DNA of 64,000 nucleotides from Faecalibacterium longum CLA-AA-H243 (GTDB lineage: Bacteria > Bacillota > Clostridia > Oscillospirales > Ruminococcaceae). A program made the translations under genes and the position numbers. Shown one piece after another: positions 55,872-64,000 of this stretch. The DNA lies in NCBI RefSeq assembly GCF_020687245.1, contig NZ_JAJEQG010000006.1, positions 1-64,000 on the forward strand. Direction: 5' to 3'. The notes under the pieces are model-generated. The model saw nothing but the letters and a program-made list of their open reading frames with translations. It was not told the DNA's origin and did no database searches. Numbering within the stretch: the first letter of the stretch is position 1; each line of letters opens with the position of its first letter.

Positions 55872-56570
55872 TCAAATCTTCGAGAGTTCCCTCATAGAAT
55901 CCCTCTGGAGGCATTCTCTTCGGATGCCCCGGACCACAGCACCGGAATCCTGCAAAAAATGCGAGAGTTCATACTGCGCAAAAGCGTGGCCCTTATCCGA
56001 GACGAAGATTTTCCCCTCCGCAAAGCTCACGGTGAAACCCCGGAATTCAAATGTAAGGCCGTTGTCCGGTTCATTGATGGTGTCGCCCCAGACGGCCCGC
56101 TTCAGGGCCGAACAAAGACGGTATTCTTCCTCCGTGCGGAGCCAGAGTTCCGGCGTCTGGACACTGTGCTCCAGCAGGAACAGGTTGGTAAAATCCCTTA
56201 CAAAGCCCGTTTCTTTGGCCTCGATGGGCCGGTTCAGCTGCTTCCATTCCCGGATGTCGAAGCGGTAATAAAAGTTTCCTTCCGTCCCTCTCCGGGGGCT
56301 GACCTCTGTGATGGCGCTCCGGCGGACGGCGCTGCATTTCGTGACTTCGCCGTAGTACCGGACGCCCGCCTGTGCGCCGAACACATACTGCGACTGGTAA
56401 AGGGCCACATAGCGGATAGGAAAATCACTGTCTTGCAGGCGCTCTGCCGGGATGTAATAAAAGCAGTCCTTCCGGCAAATATTCAGCTGCTGCGGGCTGC
56501 GCATAGTACCCACCAGTACATCCCGCACGGCCCAGTCCACTGCTTTCAGCTTCGCTTCCAGTTTCTCCAT
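55872..56570 (-). CDS. Hypothetical protein, possibly nuclease-like fold
   Basis: 232 residues, not recognised. No signal or membrane segment. A beta-rich N-terminal half includes DVLVGTMRSPQQLNICRKDCFYYIPAERLQ and FPIRYVALYQSQYVFGAQAGVRYYGEV; then EWKQLNRPIEAKETGFVRDFTNLFLLEHSVQTPELWLRTEEEYRLCSALKRAV, which resembles the tail region of SOS-type or restriction-associated helper proteins, but this is not reliable. It is convergent with DUF815 and its stop lies 15 bases from that gene's end. GGGCGGGCGAG precedes the ATG. Confidence 0.65.
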   Translation of the reverse strand: MEKLEAKLKAVDWAVRDVLVGTMRSPQQLNICRKDCFYYIPAERLQDSDFPIRYVALYQSQYVFGAQAGVRYYGEVTKCSAVRRSAITEVSPRRGTEGNFYYRFDIREWKQLNRPIEAKETGFVRDFTNLFLLEHSVQTPELWLRTEEEYRLCSALKRAVWGDTINEPDNGLTFEFRGFTVSFAEGKIFVSDKGHAFAQYELSHFLQDSGAVVRGIRRECLQRDSMRELSKI

Positions 56571-56644
56571 CTCGCCCGCCCCCTGCTGTGCTTTATTTTA
56601 TTGTACCGTCTTTTCTGCCGGGAGGCAAGATGCAGATAAACAAA

Positions 56645-56676
56645 AAAATCCGTTGTCATATGACAACGGATTTTTG
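56645..56676. terminator. Bidirectional terminator
   Basis: Sixteen-base perfect stem AAAAATCCGTTGTCAT/ATGACAACGGATTTTT, A- and T-rich at the ends on both strands, upstream of the hypothetical gene and downstream of the HTH-ART pair. Confidence 0.85.
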
Positions 56677-56677
56677 A

Positions 56678-56730
56678 GTGGAGAATTAGGGACTTGAGCC
56701 CCAGACCCCCTGCGTGTGATGCATGATGAC
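56678..56730 (-). other. tRNA 3'-end-like fragment, possible attachment site remnant
   Basis: Minus strand reads GGGGCTCAAGTCCC, a T arm and loop (position 54 is C rather than T), followed by a 3' acceptor-like ATTCTCCAC. No 5' half exists, so it is not a working tRNA. Integrating elements often leave a copied tRNA 3' end at one border. The 3.5 kb to the right holds AT-richer, accessory genes. Confidence 0.4.
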
Positions 56731-56811
56731 TTTTCGGTTTTTAGAACGATGATTCGTTAAATAGGCTTGATTTGCTACAGATCTGCTACAAACGGCAGTT
56801 TTTACCCAGCA

Positions 56812-57267
56812 CTAAATCTGCTGTTCTGGTTTTCTCGATTTTTGTTTTTTAGATTGTTTCTTTTGTTGGTGCAGTTCTTTCAAGTCTTCAATTGCCAGCT
56901 CTGGAGCCATGGTGTGGAACATCAGATAGTTTGTGTTCATGGTCTTCGCCGGAGCCTGCGCATAAATCTCCCTGCTGGGTTCGTTGGTCAGAATATGCCA
57001 ATAACGGTAAAGGTAGCCTGTCCAATACATTACTTCTCTATCATAACGGGCATTGCCCTTTTGCGTCTGAGGGCACTCGTCTGCAAATTCCTCCAGAAGA
57101 TATTCTTCTCCCGCCCACTGCATCCGGTTGTACTCTGAATCAAGATCACGGGCAACCTTAGAGCGCATGAACCGCTTCATGAAATCCTCGCTGTCATAGC
57201 CTGCTTGCAAAGAAAGCTCAAACAAGCGGCCCTGAATATCGCATAGTTTCAATTGAACCAGATCCAT
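56812..57267 (-). CDS. Partner protein of the HTH-ART gene, possible antitoxin
   Basis: 151 residues, not firmly recognised, resembling small proteins of the DUF3791/DUF3990-linked type. It is acidic and helical in the first 100 residues (MDLVQLKLCDIQGRLFELSLQAGYDSEDFMKRFM) with a YWTGYLYRYWHILTN core, and ends in a Lys/Gln-rich basic tail (QQKKQSKKQKSRKPEQQ). It follows the HTH-ART gene by six bases, so the two form an operon. Base use is AT-richer than the window average. In toxin-antitoxin pairs this size and position would be the neutralising partner, but it could equally be an adaptor. Confidence 0.65.
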   Translation of the reverse strand: MDLVQLKLCDIQGRLFELSLQAGYDSEDFMKRFMRSKVARDLDSEYNRMQWAGEEYLLEEFADECPQTQKGNARYDREVMYWTGYLYRYWHILTNEPSREIYAQAPAKTMNTNYLMFHTMAPELAIEDLKELHQQKKQSKKQKSRKPEQQI

Positions 57268-57273
57268 AACGAT

Positions 57274-58146
57274 TCACCTTCTCTGCTTTGCACCATCAAG
57301 GATTTCATCAAAAAAGCGGCCTTCTCTACGATACTCTTTGCAGATTTGGTTTGCAAATGCAATGCCATTACTACGGTTCTGCTCGCTGGCCTTCTTCAGT
57401 GCCTGCCGTTCCATCCAAAGTAATTGGACTTCACGCTCAATCTTGACCGCATCACAGGCTTTCTGCGTAATAGCAACATACTGACGTCCAAGTTTCAGAG
57501 CAGACAGACTTTTCACCAATGCCGTATCGGTAATCGTTCCTTCAAAAAAGCTATCCAGAACATAGAACATTCTATCATTTGCAATGCTGCCAATCACCAT
57601 GTCGTAGCCTTTATCCAGCTCCTGATACTTCTGGAAGAACTTCGTTCCTCGTGCGGCTTCCATTCTACCACGATGATATGCTACCAGCATAGCCCATTCA
57701 ATATCAGCCGGAACATCCAAAGTTTTTAAGCTATGAAGATCAACCGATAAAATATAAAAAACAGATTGCTCATAGTCACAGATCAGCGTAAGCGGCTGGA
57801 GCGGATCAGTTCCCATATAAAATCCAGCTCCGAAGTCACAGCGGTCACGGCTGGCTGGTTTGATTTTCCCCTGAATGCCTGATTTGGAGCCATGGTATAA
57901 AATCATTTTATCCGGATGCATAGCAGAGATTTCTGCAGCATCTCCGATAATAGCATCGTGTATAATTTCAGCCAACGTGATATGATTTTCTTCGCAAATC
58001 GCAAGCATTTTCTCCTGTGCAAGACGATTCGGCGTAGATTTTTCATTTTCCCAGCGGTTTACGGTCGCAAAGGACACTCCGATTTCATCCGCCAATTTCG
58101 ACTGGCTCCATTGTAAAGCTGAACGAATCTCAAAGACTGTGTTCAT
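57274..58146 (-). CDS. HTH (Xre type) protein fused to DUF3990 ADP-ribosyltransferase-like domain
   Basis: 290 residues. Residues 4-60 form an Xre helix-turn-helix (LQWSQSKLADEIGVSFATVNRWENEKSTPN), a DNA-binding regulator of the type found in antitoxins. Residues 80-240 match DUF3990, an ADP-ribosyltransferase-like fold: ILYHGSKSG (H85 region), then CDFGAGFYMGTD (105-114), the usual NAD-binding strand pair, and later FYILSVDL and DMVIGSIANDR. Fusing DNA binding to the ART fold in one protein suggests self-regulation together with toxin or modifier activity. GGGAGGTG precedes the ATG. Palindromic operator in its promoter. Confidence 0.8.
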   Translation of the reverse strand: MNTVFEIRSALQWSQSKLADEIGVSFATVNRWENEKSTPNRLAQEKMLAICEENHITLAEIIHDAIIGDAAEISAMHPDKMILYHGSKSGIQGKIKPASRDRCDFGAGFYMGTDPLQPLTLICDYEQSVFYILSVDLHSLKTLDVPADIEWAMLVAYHRGRMEAARGTKFFQKYQELDKGYDMVIGSIANDRMFYVLDSFFEGTITDTALVKSLSALKLGRQYVAITQKACDAVKIEREVQLLWMERQALKKASEQNRSNGIAFANQICKEYRREGRFFDEILDGAKQRR

Positions 58147-58164
58147 CGGGCACCTCCCGCAAGT

Positions 58165-58214
58165 ATAACATTTGTCATCAATTTTATTGTAGCAAACGTT
58201 ATATCATACGTCAA
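58165..58214 (-). promoter_or_regulatory. Promoter and operator of the HTH-ART operon
   Basis: Minus strand: -35 TTGACG (58209-58214), 17-base spacer, -10 TACAAT (58186-58191). An inverted repeat with 10-base arms, ATAACGTTTG (58193-58202) and CAAATGTTAT (58165-58174), one mismatch, brackets the -10 box. This is the usual layout for autoregulation by the encoded Xre protein. Confidence 0.75.
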
Positions 58215-58264
58215 GTATTATTTTCATCATGCACGTCACCCGCAGTCAATTATCGGCGCTCACA

Positions 58265-60193
58265 TCATTTTTTGAGCCGCAAATAATATTTTTCAAGGCT
58301 CTTATCGCAGACATCCACAATATGCAGCCAATCTTCCCGTGTCAGCTTGCGGAAGATGATGGGATTCACCTCGATGGTCTCCATGTCCTTGCAGCGCATC
58401 AGGAATCGCATATCCTCAAAGCGCTTGAAGGGGTTGGAGAGGATGTTCTTCTCCACATCCTTCCGGGTATAACCGCCCTTCTGGTAAATGCTGGTGGATT
58501 TCTCTGCGATCATCCCATGTGCCTTGCGGTCCTCATAGAAGTCAATAAAGTAGTCCACCACATCCGGCAGGGCAACTCTGCCGCTGCTGTCCATGTACTC
58601 ATAGATTGCTTTGAGCAGCACCGGCTTGTAGGAGTAGCTCATGTCCATCGTTTCGATGAACTTCATGAACTTGTCCGCCATATTCTGCGGCGTAATGAGA
58701 TCCCAGCCATACTGTTTCGCAATGTTGCGGATGCTTTCCTCCCGGAAATAGTGGAACATCCGCTTATCACCAAAGGGAATCGAAAGGTCCGGTTTGACTT
58801 TTCCGTCCTTGATGTAACGCTCCACCGTCTCGGACTGCACATCCACCATCCGAACGAACTCGATCTTCGAGATCATATCCTTGACGCTGTTCTGCCAGTT
58901 GAAAAGGTCGATGATCTCATAGTCAGACACATCGATCGGCACATCCAGCCACGCCTCCGGCTTTTCCCCCTGAAACAGCATATCCTGATCCAGCTTGCGC
59001 TTGTTCTCCGGTGCCAACACATAGGCCATGGGCTGATATTTTGCAATTTCGGCTGCATGGTCTACGCTGGCGCAGAAGATCACGGTCTTTTTGCCGTTGA
59101 CGTACTTTAGATAGGTGTCAACGATCAACTGATTGCGTTCCGGGATGAACAGCTTGCTTTCCAGATCCTGCGAATTGTATTTGATGCCGTTGATCCGCAC
59201 ATCGGTCAGGTCGATGTTGGTCTTGACCCGGATGCAGCGAATCGGCACCAGTACGCCACGCTCTACAGCAGTTTTGAGATCCATTTTGTGGGCAACGTTC
59301 TGGAACAGCTCCATCATATCTTCGCCATCGCTGCGTTCCGGGGTAGCAGTCAGTCCCAGAATGAACTTCGGGTGGAAGTAGGTGAAGATTTTCTGATAAG
59401 TGTTGGCTGCCGCATGGTGGCATTCGTCCACGATCAGGTAGTCAAAATCCGTAGGCGAGAACTTTTCCAGATCCTTGGAGATACTCTGCACCGTTGCAAA
59501 AATGACCGTCTGGGTCATATCCTTCTGACTTCCGATGTACTCTCCCAAAGTCGCTTCCGGCTAGACCTTAGCAAAGGTTTCTTTTGCCTGCGACGCCAGC
59601 TTCAGGGCGTTAACCAGAAATAGTGCGCGTCCGCCCACTGCCTTGGCGTCCGTTGCTGCCGTGATGGTTTTTCCTACGCCGGTCGCATTGTACAGCAGCG
59701 CAATGGTCTTGCCGTTCTCTCGCATTTTCTGCAGGTTCTCGGTAGCCTCCTGCTGGTAATCCCGAAGCTCGATGGTCTGCCCCATCTGAACCGGCAGGTC
59801 CGCTTCAAACGCCTTGAACATGGGGCTGGTGCCCAGAAACGTAATCAGCTCGTCTTTGACCTTTTCCGGTTGCTTTTCCAACTGGCTGTAGATCCAACGG
59901 TATACTTTCCAGTTGTCATAGATCAGGCTGTTCTGTTTCAGGAGGTCATCAGCGTATTTGTTTTCGGACACCTTGCTCGGGTTGTGGTAGGTCTCACCGT
60001 CAATCTCGATTGCAATTTTGGATTCAGGTGATTCCAACGCAAAGTCGATATAGCGATGCCGTCCATAGATGTCCACGCAGGGGTACTGGACCTGCAAATT
60101 TTCGGTTTTCTCAGGCCCAAAAGCCTCACAGAAGAGCTGTACAAACAGCTCCTCCGCACGGCTGTTGACACTGGTTGCTTTCATTGGCTCCAT
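58265..60193 (-). pseudogene. DEAD/DEAH helicase with nuclease N-terminus, broken by an in-frame stop
   Basis: The reading frame runs 60193 to 58265 with one amber codon at 59561-59563 (FAKV*PEAT), the only break. N-terminal 140 residues: PD-(D/E)xK-like nuclease of the DUF559/Vsr type (RYIDFALE...KIAIEIDGETYHNPS). Helicase: Q-like and motif I IALLYNATGVGKTIT (before the stop), motif II LIVDECHHA and motif III GLTATP (after it). Motifs V and VI (GFD... QxxGRxxR) are not found, so there may be a second loss in the middle. It resembles type III-like restriction or DNA-repair helicases. Upstream part likely not functional as one protein. Confidence 0.7.
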
Positions 60194-60350
60194 GATGGCC
60201 TCCTAAAACGATATTCCCCATTAAGATTTATAATTTTATTGTATCATACGCAAAAGCTCTGTATAGTTTGTTTCTTTGGCAAGGTTTTCTGTCCTTGTTT
60301 CTTAATTCTATACCTTTATAAGAGAACTCATTGATTTTTTATTTGACTGA
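60194..60350. other. AT-rich intergenic stretch with no feature seen
   Basis: Between the nuclease-helicase gene and the helicase-like fragment. It has no ORF, hairpin or repeat I can support. The missing N-terminal part of the helicase-like gene may have been lost here. Confidence 0.4.
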
Positions 60351-61622
60351 CGTTTCCAAAAAGATAACCATAATTTTTTCTCAAAAGACTTAACTCTACT
60401 GCATCCATGGGCTTCTACTAAGCGAAAACACTTACAGTTGGAAGTGAAAGCGGGGTTTTACCATGGAATATACCGCCAGCACCGCGCCAGCCAGCCGGCC
60501 GCTGCCACCAAGCACCGCAACGAGCTTCTGGTGGATGCCGAGAGCTTCGCCTACATCTTTGCCAGCCCTAACGGTGAGCACCAGCAGGACCCGCTGGCCA
60601 AGGTCAAGACCGCCATGTTGCTGATCCAGAAGGACAGCGAAGCACGCGGCTATGCACCCTTCATCATGCGGCCCTCTCCTCTGTTCACCCACGGGTATTT
60701 CCTGCTCAACAGCGCCGATGCCGCCGCAGTCAACCGCATCTGTACCGGTGCTGCCACCCTGCAGGATGAGGCCGCCGGAGTCTATGACGTAGATCTTGCC
60801 CGCCTGTGGAGCAGCCGCTGGCAGAACGATTTTTCCTTTCCGCAGTTCAAGTACCTGCTGTACACCCACAGCGACAAGCTGCCGCTGAATGCCCAACTGC
60901 ACCTGACCCCCGCCATGCAGCTAACGCTGGAGTGGCACGCCAATGCGGATGCCCGTTTTTCCGTTCTGCTGCGCGCCCTGAAGGAGATCTTCTTCGAGGC
61001 TGCCCGCAGTGGCCAGTATCTCTACGATCGGGATGCCGCCGCCCGGCTGGCGCAGGCCACAGGCCTGAGCAGCACCCGTGCCACCAGTGCAGTGCGCGTA
61101 GTGCTGGCGGCTGTGCAGTCCTGGCAGCAGCATTCGTCCCGCCTGCAGCGCACCCGTGTGCTGCGCCGCGGCACCACGCAGGAAGGCGCAGAGTACAGCG
61201 TCGTGGACCCGTTCATCAGCGAGTTTTTCCACTGGCTGGAGCAGAGCTTTGCTGTTCTGCACAGCGGCGAGACCTGCCGCTATCTGCCGGTGAACGATTC
61301 TGTGCAGGGCAGCGAGCGTCTGGCCCCGGCTCTGGGCGTTCTGGAAGAGCTGGACCTGCTCCACTTTGCCCTTCTGGGCGGCTCCAACAGCCGCCTGTAC
61401 CTCTACGTCAACCAGACCCAGACCCTGGAGCTGGCTGACCGCGGGTTCTACCGCAACCACCTGCTGGAGCGCATTGCCCAGCGCCACACCGATGCTGTGC
61501 GGCTGATGAGCTGGCTGTTTACCAGCGGCTTTTCCAGCGAGCAGCTTTGGGACCGCATCGAGGAATACTTTCTCGGCCTGCCCATTCAGGGCTTTGACGC
61601 CCCTTCTGTCGAATCGAGGTGA
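60351..61622 (+). pseudogene. Helicase-like C-terminal fragment next to the CRISPR array
   Basis: An open frame from 60351 to 61622 with no ATG or ribosome site before about residue 87; a TTG at 60438 is the earliest possible weak start. The last 150 residues (LPVNDSVQGSERLAPALGVLEELDLLHFALLGGSNSRLYLYVNQTQTLEL then RHTDAVRLMSWLFTSGFSSEQLWDRIEEYFLG) look like the C-terminus of an ATP-dependent DNA helicase of the RecQ-like kind, but the Walker motifs are missing. So it is probably truncated, though it could be a real gene with an unrecognised fold. It ends 80 bases before the first CRISPR repeat. Confidence 0.5.
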
Positions 61623-61700
61623 TCTTTATGCCTTATCTTTTCTGCTCCATCCGCGCTTCTCCGGTGTATAGTTCTTTTCTTTTGACTCAATGTGTGGTAT

Positions 61701-61990
61701 AGTAAAACTACACCCCTCAAGGGGACGGAAAACATCGGTAGTCTGCCCATGCTTCTTGATATCCAATGAGTTCCCCGCAAGGGGACGGAAACAGATGTGT
61801 CCATCCCGTTTCAAGTTCTGAAACCGATTGCAATTTATCCCCACAAGGGGACGGAAACCAATCACGGACAGTTTACCGATAGCCTTCATAATATTGCAAT
61901 TTATCCCCGCAAGGGGACGGAAACTGCGGTAGTTTTTGACCTCGATCTTGTGCGGGATATTGCAATTTATCCCCGCAAGGGGACAAAAAA
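61701..61990 (+). CRISPR. Short, partly decayed CRISPR array
   Basis: Five repeats of 32-33 bases with spacers of 27, 34, 34 and 34. Repeat starts: 61701, 61761, 61827, 61893, 61959. The intact form ends GGGGACGGAAAC with stem CCCC/GGGG around GCAA; this ACGGAAAC end fits the crRNA handle of type III systems. Repeats 3-4 are intact, repeat 5 has a changed 3' end (GGGGACAAAAAA), as is usual for the last repeat, while repeats 1-2 have lost most of the 5' half. So transcription is taken as left to right. No cas1, cas2 or cas10 gene is in the window. Confidence 0.88.
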
Positions 61991-62036
61991 GCACCTCTGC
62001 CACTGGCATTTGCCAGCAGCGGAGGTGCTTTGCTTT
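61986..62036. terminator. Terminator between the CRISPR array and the CARF gene
   Basis: Stem AAGCACCTCTGC/GCGGAGGTGCTT around CACTGGCATTTGCCAGCA, itself paired TGGCA/TGCCA, followed by TGCTTTTT on the plus strand and TTTTTTGTCCC on the minus strand. It serves both convergent transcripts. Confidence 0.8.
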
Positions 62037-62051
62037 TTCTTATATTCTATT

Positions 62052-63488
62052 TTACAGGTTGGGAACTGCGCCTGCCGGAATCGTCTTTGTGACAGGCAGC
62101 GCCTTGACGCCTTGCGGGACGTTCCGCTTCAAGGGGCGGATCTCATGCAGGTAGGCGGCGATCTTTTGCAGGGTCTCTTTAATGTGCTCTGTATCCAGCG
62201 GCAGAACGCGCTCGCTCTGTAAGCCTAGGTCGCTGGCGCTGGCGTGATTGATCTGGTTGCGGTACTGCATCACGCGCTGATAGAGCAGGGCAGCCTGCTC
62301 CAGCTGCGGGCGGATGGCAGGGTCGATGACCAGCTGCCCAGAGGCAAGCACCATATCCAGATAGTCGTGCATTTCTGCATTATTTGCTACGCCGAACAGC
62401 ATATTGCCTTCTGCATCGTCCCGGCTTAGGGTCAGGCGCAGGTCTGTTGTATAGGGATATTCCTTCTGCATCAAAGTCAGGCGGCAGAAATGGAAGTGGA
62501 ACAGCGGGTACACCCACGGCTTGCCCTTGTTCTGCATCTGCGCTGACAGATACTCCCAGCCTTTGGGGGTGGGCTGCACAAAAATATGCTGGCAGACATA
62601 TTCCGGCATCTGCTCGCACAGCAGGGTCAGCGCCTGCTGGTACATCCCGTGGCCGGCGCACCAGCTCACCAGTGCAGGCAGCGCCTTTTCGCCGGAGGAA
62701 AGCAGCTCTGCAAACTCGGTACTGAAACGGTCTTTCAGCAGCCGGAAGAACAGGTCGGTCAGGTTCTGGCTCTTCTTGGGCGTCTTTTTCAGCGCCTGAT
62801 CGATCTGGTTCAAATCGTCGTTCAATTTCTGCACCCGGCACAGCGCCAGATCTTCCGAGAACTGGTTGATGCGGGTCAGCAGCGTGTGCAGCACCGGGTC
62901 TTTTTCGCCCTCGCTCCACAGATAGCGCTTCAGTTTTTGCGCGGTGCCAGTGGAGAAGAACTCGTCCATGGCGGTAACAAAGTCGAACAGATCATACAGC
63001 TGGGTGCGGTCGTGCGCGACAGGCTCTTCCCCGCGCAGCTCCGCATAGATCACCCGGCGGGTCTCCACTTTGCGCAGGTCCCGCATACAGCGGGCAGCGG
63101 TCACCAGCAGCATGGCAGTGTCCCGCATGCCACCGGAAAGGTCGATGGAAAGGGTGTCCCCTTCGTTGATCTTTTCCAGCAGCTGCGAGATGGCCTGAAA
63201 CTGCTTTTTCTCGTCATCCATGCTGTCCGGCACTTCGATCACCACCAGCCGTTCTTCCGGGATGCCCACCCTGCGCAACGCATCGCGGAAATATTCCAGC
63301 GTGGTGCAGGTGCTGCCGTCCGGCATTTCCACCACAGCTTTTTTGCGCACCGTCTCGCTGCACAGTGCCAGAATGCAGTCCGGGGTCTCCTTTTCCTTTA
63401 TCAGGTACCGCACCGCGCCCTCGTTGGTCTGGGTCTTGTAGTTCTGGTTTTTCGGGCTCATATATAAAAGTAAAACATCGCGTCCCAT
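62052..63488 (-). CDS. CARF-HEPN ribonuclease of the Csx1/Csm6 type
   Basis: About 478 residues. The N-terminal Rossmann part is a CARF domain of the TM1812-like type: VLLLYMSPKNQ, CILALCSETVRKKAV near residue 40 and DTLSIDLSGGMRDTAMLLVTA near 112. The C-terminal part holds the HEPN RNase motif R-N-x-x-x-H (QYRNQINHA, R410 to H415). Such proteins are ancillary to type III CRISPR: cyclic oligoadenylate made by Cas10 binds the CARF domain and switches on RNA cleavage. It sits next to a CRISPR array with type III-like repeats. The ATG at 63488 is preferred because AGGAGG is nine bases upstream; the ATG at 63497 is too near. Confidence 0.85.
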   Translation of the reverse strand: MGRDVLLLYMSPKNQNYKTQTNEGAVRYLIKEKETPDCILALCSETVRKKAVVEMPDGSTCTTLEYFRDALRRVGIPEERLVVIEVPDSMDDEKKQFQAISQLLEKINEGDTLSIDLSGGMRDTAMLLVTAARCMRDLRKVETRRVIYAELRGEEPVAHDRTQLYDLFDFVTAMDEFFSTGTAQKLKRYLWSEGEKDPVLHTLLTRINQFSEDLALCRVQKLNDDLNQIDQALKKTPKKSQNLTDLFFRLLKDRFSTEFAELLSSGEKALPALVSWCAGHGMYQQALTLLCEQMPEYVCQHIFVQPTPKGWEYLSAQMQNKGKPWVYPLFHFHFCRLTLMQKEYPYTTDLRLTLSRDDAEGNMLFGVANNAEMHDYLDMVLASGQLVIDPAIRPQLEQAALLYQRVMQYRNQINHASASDLGLQSERVLPLDTEHIKETLQKIAAYLHEIRPLKRNVPQGVKALPVTKTIPAGAVPNL

Positions 63489-63489
63489 C

Positions 63490-64000
63490 TTATCCATCCT
63501 CCTGTTCCGTTTTCATCTGCACCAGTTTTTGCTGCCATGTTTTGCGCCGCTGCGACACCGCCGCCCGGCTCACACCAAGAAATTCTGCCACGGTCTTATC
63601 CTGCGCCGGGTTGCGCTGCGAGTCCAGCAGGGCGTGGAGCGCGGCGCATTCCAGCGCTTTGGGTGCATAGGGCGGCTGAACGGTAAACTCCACATACCGG
63701 TGCAGCAGCAGGATATCCCACAGGCAGTTGTCCTGTTCCAGCGGACGCAGATCATCGCAGTTTGCCAGCCGCGCGGGCGCATCCTCTGCCGGAGGCAGCG
63801 CGTCATTGTTGCGCAGAAAGCCCATCAGCACGCTGCTCCACAACGGTCCAGCTGTCTTGCCGTATTTTTCCTTCTGCTGCAGGTTCATCAGCCCTATGCC
63901 GCGGTGCAGCCATGCCAGCATTTCACTGCTCTGCTCCACCTTTTCTTCCACGCTTTTTTCTTGGGAAACCACCCGGTCACCCAGCGCCGAATCCTCTCCG
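63490..64000 (-). CDS. Partial HTH protein upstream of the CARF gene
   Basis: The reading frame is open to the right edge, so the N-terminus is outside the window. At least 160 residues are seen: a helical part (VEEKVEQSSEMLAWLHRGIGLMNLQQKEKYGKTAGPLWSSVLMGF), a central DLRPLEQDNCLWDILLLHRYVEF segment, and a C-terminal HTH (DKTVAEFLGVSRAAVSQRRKTWQQKLVQM). It overlaps the CARF gene's ribosome site, so both are in one operon and it may regulate it or be part of the CRISPR module. A GTG at 63972 could be a start but an extension is equally possible. Confidence 0.6.
   Translation of the reverse strand, partial: GEDSALGDRVVSQEKSVEEKVEQSSEMLAWLHRGIGLMNLQQKEKYGKTAGPLWSSVLMGFLRNNDALPPAEDAPARLANCDDLRPLEQDNCLWDILLLHRYVEFTVQPPYAPKALECAALHALLDSQRNPAQDKTVAEFLGVSRAAVSQRRKTWQQKLVQMKTEQEDG

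Noticed and set aside
56678-56730. A functional tRNA gene
   Set aside because: Only a T arm and 3' acceptor-like part exist; there is no anticodon arm or 5' half, so it is listed only as a possible att remnant.
61626-62009. Minus-strand frame across the CRISPR array (repeated phrase FRPLAGINCN)
   Set aside because: The protein repeat is the translated CRISPR repeat, so it is an artefact.
63365-63670. Plus-strand frames over the CARF and HTH genes
   Set aside because: Shadows of the minus-strand genes, without ribosome sites or family motifs.

Overview
The window looks like chromosome from a gut Clostridia bacterium of the Oscillospiraceae/Ruminococcaceae, most likely Faecalibacterium prausnitzii or a close relative. 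This is inferred from the GC-rich, Firmicutes-style genes with strong AGGAGG ribosome sites, the T-box leaders, the heterodimeric ABC exporters, the ECF transporter and the gut-type hydrolases. No marker gene such as 16S rRNA is present to prove it.

Layout. 1-6.7 kb: branched-chain amino acid genes on the minus strand (ilvA alone, then leuA-leuC-leuD-leuB behind a T-box leader). 6.9-19.5 kb: ftsH, a small secreted protein, an extra Hsp70, an SseB/Sel1-like protein, a two-gene ABC exporter, an AT-richer MATE exporter next to an IS1182-type transposase scrap, a trigger-factor-like protein and a DUF3592 protein. 19.7-34 kb: tRNA-Leu(CAG) and a long plus-strand block that builds and uses a molybdenum/tungsten-pterin enzyme: fdhD, an FMN-binding protein, a Tat-signal ferredoxin, an aldehyde:ferredoxin-oxidoreductase-family enzyme, an unknown gene, a structured leader with a terminator, moeA-mobB-(moeA/cinA-like)-moaC-moaA-(MOSC::MogA), then modABC.

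34-49 kb: split cobalamin methionine synthase (metH plus a separate activation-domain gene), an ECF S component, a Gfo/Idh/MocA oxidoreductase, coaX, coaBC, a small convergent locus with all parts of a par/Fst-like type I toxin-antitoxin system (41.6-41.95 kb), upp-rpiB-tsaB-tsaE, a secreted protease-like protein, a RodA/FtsW-family protein and a choloylglycine-hydrolase-like protein. 48.7-54.3 kb: ilvD, ilvC, ilvN, ilvB on the minus strand behind a second T-box.

54.6-64 kb is accessory: a DUF815 ATPase, an unknown gene, a tRNA-3'-end-like scrap, an HTH::ADP-ribosyltransferase-like (DUF3990) gene with a partner gene and a palindromic operator, a nuclease-helicase gene broken by an in-frame amber codon, a helicase-like fragment, a short decaying CRISPR array, a CARF-HEPN (Csx1/Csm6-like) ribonuclease gene and a partial HTH gene running off the right edge.

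Dispersed palindromic intergenic repeats (arms like AACCTCTC...GAGAGGTT) occur at least six times, and a foldback element family occurs in a long (160 bp) and a short (48 bp) form. The strongest candidates for new biology are the type I toxin-antitoxin locus, an orphan small RNA at 48.6 kb that resembles its antitoxin RNA, the autoregulated HTH-ART pair, and the structured leader in front of the molybdopterin genes.
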